Below are positions 43,601 through 52,400 of a DNA stretch of 56,617 nucleotides, piece by piece. Location of the stretch: contig NZ_NSKE01000014.1 in the NCBI RefSeq assembly GCF_002287075.1, forward strand, positions 1-56,617. The letters run 5' to 3'. Position 1 is the first letter of the stretch; each line of letters begins with the position of its first letter. The notes beneath the pieces are model-generated. The model ran no database searches, had not been told where the DNA came from, and saw only the letters and a list, made by a program, of their open reading frames with translations. Source of the DNA: Fodinibius salipaludis (GTDB lineage: Bacteria; Bacteroidota; Rhodothermia; Balneolales; Balneolaceae). Both the position numbers and the translations under genes were made by a program.

Positions 43601-43964
43601 TTTTTGAAAGTATAAATGGGGTGAGCTCATCTTTGAGCAGGTAGTCGGCAACACCTAAACCCAGCGTTTTAATGCCAAAATCCTTGTTTTTATACCCAGT
43701 TAGAACAATTACAGGAATGTCACCGGATAATTTTACAATATCGTTTACTAATGATTCTCCGCTGGCATCGGGCAACGTCAAGTCCAGTAATATAATATCG
43801 AATAAATCAGATCCTTCAAGAATATCTTTGGCTTCAGAAAATGTTGAAACGTGTGTAATTTCCAGATGTACAGCCTCTTCATGTACATACTCTTGGATGA
43901 GGACAAAATCACCGTGATTATCCTCGATGACTAATATATTAATTTCTTTAAGCAACGTACTCAT
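40623..43964 (-). CDS. Receiver-multi-PAS hybrid histidine kinase, HisKA_2 type
   Basis: An 1113-residue cytoplasmic kinase without TM helices. An N-terminal receiver domain spans 1-120, with Asp61 in IILLDLTLPDASG as phosphoacceptor and YKN and DYLLKDE in the usual places. About six PAS/PAC units follow from 135 to 885 (each ending D-I/V-T-x-R/Q, such as VVANDITDRLETEK, NSRDVTERIEREK, LQDITERKEYE, QKDVTDQIEH, MQDITRQREER, GRDITERKKDE). The HisKA_2 domain LLLEIHHRVKNNLAVVAGMMQLQ and the HATPase (LIVNEVITNILKHAF, VKDNGKGLPPDF) close it. It probably integrates several signals. It is the last gene of a four-gene signalling operon. Confidence 0.9.
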   Translation of the reverse strand: MSTLLKEINILVIEDNHGDFVLIQEYVHEEAVHLEITHVSTFSEAKDILEGSDLFDIILLDLTLPDASGESLVNDIVKLSGDIPVIVLTGYKNKDFGIKTLGLGVADYLLKDELTPFILSKSISYSIERNRINHSLRQSERQYRELFDLSPLPKWIYDIQTLQYIDVNQNAIDHYGYSREEFLSMTIKDIRPKNEIPHLEHTLENSLSAEGIHESGIHTHQKKDGTKIQVNIRSTHVTFNGQKAKMVVANDITDRLETEKKLALSEKRFRSLVQEGSDLIAILDPEGNYKYVAPTSNAILGIPPEEFIGTNVLDYIHENDQQRVANALESLEQQKRVELAPFQFKNSAGKWRWIESIVTNMLDNPAVNGFVANSRDVTERIEREKKMRENLELYEYVTKATDDVVYDWDLKEDILYWDDSYHDKFIYDIEEGTYSIDYWAQNVHPEDLPDAKKSLSDILHSSKSKWEQEYRFKKQDGSYATVFERGFIIRDENGDAIRMIGSLQDITERKEYEEKLEELALVASKTTDVIFMTDPNERLTWVNSAFEEMLGYQFDEVIGKSPGNIVRGPDNNPQKMKRISEAFKKQKALQEIVLNYSKSGDKYWFDLTLDPIFDNNGHCDGFIGIQKDVTDQIEHQQELRKSVERYEIVSKATSDTIWDLDLESDTIEYNQNIYSMFGYEKIGVQDIAEWWRNKLHPDDRQDILDKLDKAIHNNTDRLQLEYRFEAADGSYKYIYDRAFVVTDDDGNATRIIGAMQDITRQREERKWLQLFESAIASTKESVAIIEGQSSNPPGRKILYVNDAFSEMTGYSKNEAEGKTLHMLNGPKTDLKERQKLGEHMDRWESCDAEFINYKKNGEEFWIRVSMTPVEGPENSLYWVCVGRDITERKKDEKQLRESLKEKETLLLEIHHRVKNNLAVVAGMMQLQAFDEENRQFREKLFDSVARIQTMGSIHELLYQSESFSNLDFGDNLRKLVKNISDTFQTDFELDVHFEVDSITLNINQAIPSSLIVNEVITNILKHAFEDDTQKGKITVSAKEDDDAIMLSVKDNGKGLPPDFNKVMDNKTLGLQLINTLSQQLSADYSYEPIKEGTKFKLSFQKADLKGIGSTHIM

Positions 43965-43976
43965 AATGTAATAACG

Positions 43977-44417
43977 CTAATTCAATTTAGTAGGCAGCTG
44001 AACGATGGAAATCCAGAAATACTCAATGGCTGAAATAGCCCGTATAAAGTTGTCAACCTCAACCGGCTTGGTAATGTAGCAATTAACATGGTTTTTGTAG
44101 GATTTGTTGATATCAACTTCATCAGAAGAAGTAGTAAGCATAATGACGGGAATATGCTTAAGCTTTTGGGTGCTCTTGATATGCTTAAGAACTTCGTGAC
44201 CATTAATTTTCGGAAGGTTTATATCCAACAGTACCAAGTCGGGCGTTGTTGCATTGCCAAATCCTTCAGTCTCATTTTGGTCAAGATATTGGATTGCTTG
44301 CCATCCATCTCTGACGATTGATAAAGAGTTGGTGATTTTCCCCTCCTCGAGAGCCTCGGTAGTTAATACTATGTCTCCCTCGTTGTCTTCAACCAATAAA
44401 ATATGTATAGGATCCAT
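43977..44417 (-). CDS. Single-domain response regulator (Rcp1-like)
   Basis: A 146-residue receiver with no output domain. ILLVEDNEGDIVLTTEAL begins it; Asp65 in PDLVLLDINLPKINGHEVL is the phosphoacceptor; MLTTSSDEVDI and CYITKPVEVDNF supply the Thr and Lys. The pattern with the long EGF-x-N-x-x insertion before Asp is that of the Rcp1 group, which receives phosphate from phytochrome-like and PAS kinases. Without an effector domain it may act as a phosphate shuttle to proteins encoded elsewhere. It lies 12 bases before the hybrid kinase and 17 after the six-TM kinase, in the same operon. Confidence 0.92.
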   Translation of the reverse strand: MDPIHILLVEDNEGDIVLTTEALEEGKITNSLSIVRDGWQAIQYLDQNETEGFGNATTPDLVLLDINLPKINGHEVLKHIKSTQKLKHIPVIMLTTSSDEVDINKSYKNHVNCYITKPVEVDNFIRAISAIEYFWISIVQLPTKLN

Positions 44418-44434
44418 AAAAGTTAGTACCTAAA

Positions 44435-45796
44435 TTAGTGTCTCGCGCTAACCCTTTTGTTTTGAAGATACTGTTTGGTGATAGTAAAACTAAAAATACT
44501 TCCCTTATCTTTGTTCGACTCCACCCAGATATCGCCGAGATGCTGTTCTACAATCTTTTTACAGATAGCCAGTCCCATACCACTACCGGAAAATTCATCA
44601 CGAGTATGCAATCGTTTAAAGATGGCAAATACTTGATCGTGGTATGTAGGATCTATGCCAATGCCATTATCTGTTATTGAAAATTGCCAGCAATGGTCTT
44701 TTTCTTCAGCCTCAATACTAATTACAGGCTGTTGCCCATCCGGCTGATATTTAAGTGCATTTGCCAGTAGGTTTTGGAAAAATATTTTCATGGTAACGGG
44801 TACTACATGCAGTGTGGGTAGATTACCGATAGAAATTTCTGCTTTTGATTCCTCAATATCAGGTTTCAAATTTTTGAGGATCCCACCAACCAGCGAGTTT
44901 AAATCCGTTAGTTCTACGGTAGTATATTTTCGGCCGATACGTGAATATTCCAACAAATCATCAATGTTATTACCCATTCTTTGGGCACCATCTACCGCAT
45001 AATGGATATATTCATGAGCTTTCCGGTCAAGTTTTCCTTCATATTTCTTTTTGAGCAGTTCCATAAAACTACGTACCATGCGTAGCGGTTCTTTGAGGTC
45101 GTGTGAGATGGTATAGGCAAACTGTTCCAGTTCCTCGTTTTTGGTATTTAGGTTTTCTACCGAATCTTCCAATTTATCTTTTAACTGTTCTTGCTCTTCA
45201 AAGGCAGATTGTAATCCGTTAAATAATTTTGGTATTAGAAAAACGGCAATACCACTTAAAAACACGAGATTTGAAGAAACCGCAATCCATGAATCCAGTT
45301 GGTATTCGTTAAGTAAAATAGAGCTGGCAAATCCATAATAAAGGGCAAGACCAAAGTAGATACAGATAAGGGTATTTAGCATTAATGTTAGATAACCATA
45401 TTGCTGATCGAGACTTACTAAAACAAAAATAGTAATTGCAAACATATACAGTAGCCCGGGACCGTTTGAGCCGAGATAGTGTAACATTACTACAGATGTT
45501 GTATATAATGCCCCATTAAATAGAAGCTTACGAAGAAAGACCGAAATGCCGGGTACAAAAGCCACAGCTAAAATGGTAGCAAGGGTAATAAAATCGGAGA
45601 GTATCATCCCGGTTACGGAAAACTTGTAGGCCATATATATACCAGGGACCAGCACAATTATACTCATCGGTATTAAAAAAGTAACCGTAGCTGCAAAAAG
45701 CTGATTTTTCCAGTAATACACCGAGTTTTGCGAAATAGAAAGTACAGTACAATTACGGTAGATAGTGGTTTTATATGTATTCCAGAGATTTTTCAA
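44435..45796 (-). CDS. Six-TM sensor histidine kinase
   Basis: A 453-residue membrane kinase. About six TM helices lie between 33 and 191 (AATVTFLIPMSIIVLVPGIYMAY, LSDFITLATILAVAFVPGISVFL, GALYTTSVVMLHYL, GLLYMFAITIFVLVSL, LTLMLNTLICIYFGLALYYGF, AVSSNLVFLSGIAVFLIPKLF), like the 7TM-type MASE sensors. A coiled linker (195-225) leads to the HisKA domain, EQFAYTISHDLKEPLRMVRSFM, with His232. HATPase_c follows (FFQNLLANALKYQPD, ITDNGIGIDPTYHDQVFAIFKRLH). The HDLKEPLR form is that of phytochrome-type kinases. It is upstream of the Rcp1-like regulator, its likely partner. Confidence 0.9.
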   Translation of the reverse strand: MKNLWNTYKTTIYRNCTVLSISQNSVYYWKNQLFAATVTFLIPMSIIVLVPGIYMAYKFSVTGMILSDFITLATILAVAFVPGISVFLRKLLFNGALYTTSVVMLHYLGSNGPGLLYMFAITIFVLVSLDQQYGYLTLMLNTLICIYFGLALYYGFASSILLNEYQLDSWIAVSSNLVFLSGIAVFLIPKLFNGLQSAFEEQEQLKDKLEDSVENLNTKNEELEQFAYTISHDLKEPLRMVRSFMELLKKKYEGKLDRKAHEYIHYAVDGAQRMGNNIDDLLEYSRIGRKYTTVELTDLNSLVGGILKNLKPDIEESKAEISIGNLPTLHVVPVTMKIFFQNLLANALKYQPDGQQPVISIEAEEKDHCWQFSITDNGIGIDPTYHDQVFAIFKRLHTRDEFSGSGMGLAICKKIVEQHLGDIWVESNKDKGSIFSFTITKQYLQNKRVSARH

Positions 45797-45903
45797 CGGC
45801 TGTATGGTTAAAAAATGGCAGGTGTAAACCTGAAATTGCTACATTAATAATGGAAGCCTTAACCTAAACTGAAGGATTAGAATTTGTTATAAATGATGAG
45901 TTC

Positions 45904-47745
45904 CTAATCAGATTTGCGGACTGTAAAATAAAACGTACTCCCTTCCCCTATTTCTGACTTTACCCAAATTTTGCCCCCGTGTTTTTCTATAATTTTCTTT
46001 GATACCGATAATCCAATTCCTGTTCCGGGATATTCATTTTGGGTATGAAGACGCTGAAAAATAGTAAATATAGTATCCTGAAACTCATCCCTTATGCCAA
46101 TACCGTTATCAGTAACGGAGAACTCCCAGTAGTTATCGGCCTCTTTTGACTCAATCTTAACTATAGGCTTAGTACCAGGCTTGTGATATTTAATAGCGTT
46201 GTTAATTAAGTTTTGAAAAACCTGTTGCATTGGAGTTTTAGAGGCCTCAATAACCGGGAGGTTATCAAATACGATGTTCGCATTATTTTCCTTAATAGTA
46301 GTATGTTCCAGTTTTAATATTTCTTGTAACAGATCATTTACATTTACTTGCTCCCGAGCAAAATTATTTTGATCCATCCTTGAGTAATTAAGTAGATCCA
46401 GGATAATACGCCGCATGCGATGGGCTCCATCAACAGCGAAATTAATATACTGTTGTGCTTTGTCATCGAGTTGATTGCTGTATTTTTGCTCCAAGCGATC
46501 AAGGAAGCTTGAAACCATGCGAAGGGGTTCCTGCAAATCGTGTGATGCTACGTAGGCAAACTGCTCCAGTTCTTCATTGGTAGCGGCCAATTCCTTGGCT
46601 CGCTCTTCTAACTCTTGGTTTAACCGTTTAAGCTGTTCATGATTTTCTTTTCGCTCAGTGATATCTCGAAAATATACCGATAATCCCGTTTCTGAGGGAT
46701 AAGCACTTACCTCAAACCATTTTTCTACCCCGGGATAAAATTCTTCAAAGTTGACGGTTACCTGCTTGTCAACCGCTTTGTGATATTGGGTATAAAAATC
46801 GAGTTCAACAGCATCATCATAAACATTCCATAAATTCTTACCGATAATATCATCACTGGACGTATCCAAAACCTGTTCGGCGCGTTTATTCCAATAGGTT
46901 ACTGTCCAGTCTTCATCTACGGCAAAAAAGGCATCACCAATGCGCTGCAGTATTTCGATTTTCTCCCGTTCGGCTTCTTTTTCTTTAGTTATGTCCACCA
47001 TGAGCCCATGCAGTTGATCAGGATCACCATTTTTTGTAACAACAGTTACATAATCACGAAGCCAGACGACCTCATCATCGGCATCAAGAATACGGTATTC
47101 AAAGGAGTGATCTTTCCCTTGCTGTGATTTATGGTGGCAATATTCAATAGCTTCTTTTCGATCGGCGGGATGGATATGCTCTTGCCAGAAGTTGGGTTTG
47201 CTGAGCCATTCTTTGGGAGTATATCCCAGCAATTCTTTTATCTTCGAGCTTATATATTGAAATTTAAAGGTATCTGCATCGGCCTCCCATACGATACCGT
47301 TAACCGATTGTATTAAAGATTTATACCGATTATTCGTCTCCTTGAGTTGAGTGCTTTGTTTCTGGTTTTGCTTATAGGTTGCTATTTCGCGAAGTACGGC
47401 AGGCCCCAGCCGATCTAAATTTTGCTTCGTTATATAGTCTGACCCTCCTCTACGTATAGCATCTATGGCTTCCTCTTCGCCGGGAGGTCCGAATACAAAA
47501 ATAAAGGGAGTATGGGGATGAATGTCCCGAACGATATCGAGTGCTTTGGCCCCGGGAAAGGTGGGTAGATCATAATTACTGACAATAAGGTCTGGCGGAT
47601 TATTTTCGAGTCGGTCAATAAGCTGATGCTCTTTGCTAATAATATCCAGCTGTACAGGAATATCGATTTTGTCGAGTTGCAACTGGATGAGGTCAGCCTT
47701 GCTCTCATCATCGGTAATAAGTAAGATTTGGTATCTCCCGCTCAT
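45904..47745 (-). CDS. Receiver-PAS-PAS histidine kinase with Asn at the phosphoacceptor position
   Basis: A 613-residue cytoplasmic kinase. A receiver-like domain covers 1-125 (ILLITDDESKADLIQLQLDKIDI), but at the usual phospho-Asp place it reads DLIVSNYDLPTFPG, Asn57 with Asp59, so phosphorylation there is doubtful. Two PAS/PAC domains (about 138-258 and 262-366), a coiled linker (370-395) and HisKA EQFAYVASHDLQEPLRMVSSFLDRL (His402) follow. The HATPase is complete (VFQNLINNAIKYHKP, VTDNGIGIRDEFQDTIFTIFQRLHTQNEYPGTGIGLSVSKKI). It is the first gene of the operon, 107 bases before the six-TM kinase. Confidence 0.9.
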   Translation of the reverse strand: MSGRYQILLITDDESKADLIQLQLDKIDIPVQLDIISKEHQLIDRLENNPPDLIVSNYDLPTFPGAKALDIVRDIHPHTPFIFVFGPPGEEEAIDAIRRGGSDYITKQNLDRLGPAVLREIATYKQNQKQSTQLKETNNRYKSLIQSVNGIVWEADADTFKFQYISSKIKELLGYTPKEWLSKPNFWQEHIHPADRKEAIEYCHHKSQQGKDHSFEYRILDADDEVVWLRDYVTVVTKNGDPDQLHGLMVDITKEKEAEREKIEILQRIGDAFFAVDEDWTVTYWNKRAEQVLDTSSDDIIGKNLWNVYDDAVELDFYTQYHKAVDKQVTVNFEEFYPGVEKWFEVSAYPSETGLSVYFRDITERKENHEQLKRLNQELEERAKELAATNEELEQFAYVASHDLQEPLRMVSSFLDRLEQKYSNQLDDKAQQYINFAVDGAHRMRRIILDLLNYSRMDQNNFAREQVNVNDLLQEILKLEHTTIKENNANIVFDNLPVIEASKTPMQQVFQNLINNAIKYHKPGTKPIVKIESKEADNYWEFSVTDNGIGIRDEFQDTIFTIFQRLHTQNEYPGTGIGLSVSKKIIEKHGGKIWVKSEIGEGSTFYFTVRKSD

Positions 47746-48263
47746 ACTAAATGCCCCTTTAGAAGCTCCAACCTTGTTAACAAATCTTAAAATCCTTTAA
47801 TATAATTATAAAACACAAATGGAATTTGTCCAAATTATTTAAAGGGGGATTAGTTTTAGAATGATAAGACAACGGTGAGAAAAATGCCGTGGATGATGGT
47901 GCCTACTTTAAACGGTTGCTGATATTGTTTAAAGTATATCCGCTGCGCTTTACCATCTCCTTGCAAGGAATATGAGGAGAAAGCCACTCTAAGTATCAAT
48001 ATTAAGTGATGTTCAAATAACTTCTTCATAACAGTCCTTTAACATTGCCATAACGACAAGGTATAGCTCATCAACTATATTCTACTTTCTCAAATAAGGG
48101 CAGGAGGTTTCATCCGAATTCCTCTGATAAAGATTTGCGCTGTCCATAATGAAATGATTTTAACGGTGGCGATTGTACTGAGGATCAGCTTGAATGTTAT
48201 TCAAAGCTGGCAAGAAATAGCGGGTAAAAGAACAGCAAGAACCTAATTAATGAAAGGGTATTT
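47746..48263. other. 518-bp intergenic region with a possible gene remnant
   Basis: I see no intact gene, tRNA, terminator or clear repeat here. The frame 47868-47975 (plus strand) reads DNGEKNAVDDGAYFKRLLILFKVYPLRFTISLQGI and stops; it is bounded upstream by a TAA. It has a membrane-protein-like look but no family I can name. Promoters for the minus-strand signalling operon and for the plus-strand GDPD gene should both be here. Confidence 0.35.
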
Positions 48264-49169
48264 ATGAAGGTATTAAAGTATGCAGTATTAATTGCGCTTA
48301 TTGCAACTGCTGGTTGCGGGCAGTCTGAAGTAGAAACAACACCTGAGCTTATCGGGCATCGGGGCGCTACGGGATTAGCACCGGAAAATACTATTTCCGG
48401 ATTTAAGAAAGCGCTGGATTATAATGTTGATGCTATTGAGTTGGATGTGGTGATTTCTGGCGATGATCGGGTAGTTGTTTCTCATGAGCCTTGGTTTCGA
48501 CATGATATTTGTTTGACGCCGGAGGGAGATTCCATATCTGCGGATTCCCAGAAAGATCATCTGATATATAAAATGGAGTATGATCAAATTGCTGAATATG
48601 ATTGCGGATCTGTACAAAGAAAAGGATATCCCGATCAGGAGAATCAGCCGCTGGCAAAGCCGCTTTTGACAGAGGTTATCCGAGAAGTAGAAGACCATAT
48701 TGACGAAAATAATTTAAAACGGATTGGGTACAAGGTAGAAATAAAAAGTAAGTCTGCATGGTATGAGGACAATGAAATACAGCCTACCCCGGAGCAGGCT
48801 GCAGAACTGGTACATGAGGTGTTGGTAGAAAAAGGTATAATAGATCGGGTCGATATTTTTGCGTTTAATCCTCGGATACTGGACAAATTCGAAGAAATTG
48901 ACTCCTCTATTCCAAGGGTATTTCTCATCCCTAAAAGCAAAACGGATGTTGGCAAAAACCTATCAGCCTTAAACAGCTTGCCTGATATTTACGCTACTAA
49001 TTATGAAATCGTGGATTCCAGCCTTGTTGAACAGATTCACAATAAGGATATGCAGCTTTATGCGTGGACAGTAAATACGTACGAAGATATGGTTGAGCTT
49101 GTAAATGTAGGTGTGGATGGAATTATCTCTGATTATCCAAACTACTATAAAAAACTAAGAGCGCAGTGA
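48264..49169 (+). CDS. Glycerophosphodiester phosphodiesterase lipoprotein
   Basis: A 301-residue GDPD-family lipoprotein. Lipobox TAGC at 15-18, so Cys18 is lipidated. The catalytic TIM-barrel motifs are present: GHRGATGLAPENT with His32 and Arg33, DAIELDVVISGDDRVVVSHEP with Glu59, Asp61 and His74 (metal and acid-base residues of GDPD), and later FNPRILDKFEEID and AWTVNTYEDMVELVNVGVDGIISDYP. It cuts glycerophosphodiesters to glycerol 3-phosphate and an alcohol outside the inner membrane, releasing phosphate-rich breakdown products of lipids or teichoic-acid-like polymers. The SusC/SusD pair follows after 282 bases on the same strand. Confidence 0.93.
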   Translation: MKVLKYAVLIALIATAGCGQSEVETTPELIGHRGATGLAPENTISGFKKALDYNVDAIELDVVISGDDRVVVSHEPWFRHDICLTPEGDSISADSQKDHLIYKMEYDQIAEYDCGSVQRKGYPDQENQPLAKPLLTEVIREVEDHIDENNLKRIGYKVEIKSKSAWYEDNEIQPTPEQAAELVHEVLVEKGIIDRVDIFAFNPRILDKFEEIDSSIPRVFLIPKSKTDVGKNLSALNSLPDIYATNYEIVDSSLVEQIHNKDMQLYAWTVNTYEDMVELVNVGVDGIISDYPNYYKKLRAQ

Positions 49170-49451
49170 CTGACAAGTGTGGTTGGACTGAATAAATGTA
49201 TTGCTCGGACCGGCAAATAAATTAAGACCGGACAAAAAAATGAGAGGAAGATAACTGGGGCCAACTATACTTATCTGTTATACAATTTCTCACCCATCCA
49301 ATATAGCTGTGTGAATATAAGCCAGGCTTGAGTTGGTAATAGTTTGATAACAGTAAGTTTCAAGTATGGTCAAAGCTGAAAATTATTATCTCCAACCAAT
49401 GAACGGACGGCAATAGTCTAAGTCAAAATCAAAAAAGCTAATCTTTTAGGA

Positions 49452-52400
49452 ATGATGAATTGGAATATAATGGAAGGAATATGGGCAGAATTTCGAAAAC
49501 CAGCTATATCGGTAATAATAATGTTAATGGGATTAACGTCTCAATTATATGCACAAGATGTTAGCGGCGTAGTAACGGATGAAACAGGTTCCGTACTTCC
49601 TGGAGTCAATATAATGGTAAAAGGGAGAGATGTGGGGACATCAACGAATACAGAAGGGGAATACAGTTTGACGGCCCCAAGTATGCAGGATACGCTGGTA
49701 TTCTCATTTATCGGATATGAAACCCAACAAGTTCCCATCAATGGAAGGTCGGAAATTGATGTCCAGCTGCAGTTGGACACGGTAACTGGCGAAGAGGTTG
49801 TGGTTGTTGGATATGGTACCCAACAAGAAAAAAACCTTGTTGGCTCAGTTGATAAAGCGAATGTTGAAGGTATTTCAGCCCGGCCGTCTGCTGATATCGG
49901 AAGTTCTTTGCAGGGTGCTGTACCCGGGTTAAATATTCGGAATGCCGCTGGTGGAGACCCATCGGAAACCCCTGAAATTAATATTCGTGGTTTTAACTCG
50001 ATTAACGGTGGAGAACCTCTTGTGTTAGTTGATGGAATAGAGGAAGATCTTGCGAACGTTAATCCCAATGACATTGAAAGTGTAACCGTCTTAAAAGATG
50101 CGCAGGCTGCCGCTATTTATGGTGCCCGAGGCTCCTTTGGTGTAGTTTTAGTGACTACAAAAACAGGTAAAGAAGGGGAGTTTGAGGTTGAATATTCTAA
50201 CAATGTTGGTTTTACGACAAATACAGCTCGAACTGATTTTGTAACCAATCCCGCCACCTATGCCAGGTGGGCCGATGGTGCTATTGGCAACTATCACAGT
50301 GGTTGTTATGTATGTTATGATGAGGAAGATTATGAGATTGCAGAGCAAGTAGCTAATGGAGAGAGAGAACCTTTTTATGAGCAACAGCCGGACGGGACCT
50401 ATAAATTCTATGAAAATAATGACTATTACGACATCCTGTTTAAAGATCGGCGCGTGCATCAGACGCATAATATTTCTGTTTCTGGAGGATCTGACAAATT
50501 ACAAGGATATATATCGGGGAGGATATATGAACGGGAAAAAATTCAAAATATTCAGGATGCAGAGATGCGACGATATAATCTCCAGGTTAACTTGACGGCT
50601 ACTCCTTATGAATGGTTGCAATTATCTGGGATTAGTAAGTTTAGCAGTAGGTATGACGAACAGTATGCGGGCACGAAAAACGGATGGGGTGGTGCCTTTG
50701 GAGTTAGTAAATGGCGAGATCTTTTTCCCAACTATCCCGCTTTTATAGATGGGGAGGGCGTAAGTGTTGGACGAACCAGAAATGGTTATGTAGGCCGTTT
50801 GGGCGCCCTAAAAGAAGGAGCCGCTCATCGCCAATGGCAATATGAAAAACAGACGAATACGCTTAAAGCTGAGGTAACTCCGATTGATCAGTTAGTACTT
50901 AATGTGGATTATAGCTATAGCATTGATCGAACGGATCGTACCTTTAATTACACTCCATTTTCCTATCTGTCGGGCAATGAACTTGAGTTGGTAGAGGATG
51001 CAGGTCTTAATCGCCATAATGAGTACCGTTGGAAAGATTATTATAAGGCGTTGAACATTTATGGAACGCTTACTGAGGATATCGCAGATAAGCATAACTT
51101 CAAGTTAATGCTTGGTTTTAACCAGGAAGTGTTTGATCGTGACCGAGTAGGAGCCCGCATTGAGGAGCTGCTTACAAAAGATAAGGCAAATCTCGCATTT
51201 GGAACTGAGATGTTAGATATGTCAGGTTCTACCTTAGAGTGGGCTCTTCAAGGTTATTTCGGTCGTTTTAATTACGATTATAATGGCAAGTATCTATTGG
51301 AGATCAATACCAGGTACGATGCCTCTTCTCGTTTTCCAGAAGATAATCGATGGGGATTATTTCCGTCAGTAGGGGTTGGCTGGCAAGTAAGCAATGAAAA
51401 CTTCTGGACTCCTTCTGTCGAGGATATAATGTCCTCATTAAAGCTGAGGGTTTCATACGGAAAGCTGGGAAATCAAGAGGTGGGCGTGAATACCTTCCGG
51501 CAACTTATAGGAATGGGTAAGAAATCCTGGTTAGTTGATGGATCAGAAGTTAACTATGCCCGAGCGCCCGAACCTCTTCCGGCAAATATTGGATGGGAAA
51601 CCATCACGTCCACGAACATCGGCGTTGAAATGGGCTTTCTTGATGATCGGTTGACGACTTCGCTTGATCTGTATGAACGCAATACCAATGACATGTATCT
51701 GCCCGGAAGACCTCTTCCTGCAGTATTTGGTGCTTCGGAGCCAAGAAGAAATTATGCTGAAATGCGAAACAGAGGTTTGGAATTAACCGTTGGTTATAAT
51801 GACCAATTTGAGGTCATGGGTGATAAGCTTTCATTAAATATCCAAGCTAATGTATCGCAAAATAAAGGTGAAATTACGAAATTTGATAACCCAAATGGGT
51901 TGTTAAGTACGTTCTTTGAAGGACAGGAACTTGGTGAAATTTGGGGATATCGCATTGACGGGCAATTTCAATCAGATGAAGAAGCGGCTGCGTTCCAGGA
52001 AAAATTTGGTCGAGAAAATTTGGTTGAAGTTTACCGAGGAATTCTTGATTGGGGATCAAATAGTGACTGGAATTACCTGAGAGGAGGAGATCTTAAATAC
52101 GTAGATGTGGATGGCGATGGTGAAATTAACAATGGGAATAACACCTTGGAAGATCCCGGAGATTTGCAACGAATCGGAAATGCGATGCCACAGTTTCCCT
52201 TTGGTTTTAACATCAATGTCGGATGGAAAAATATTGATCTTTCTGTTGTTGGACAGGGCGTTGCAAAGCAGCATTGGTACCCATCAGGTCCATTGTACTG
52301 GGGAACGTTTCACCGGCCATATGTATCGTTTCTCAGAAAAGATATGTTAGATAAGGTATGGCATCCAGACCATCCGAATGATCCTGATAGAGTCTATCCG

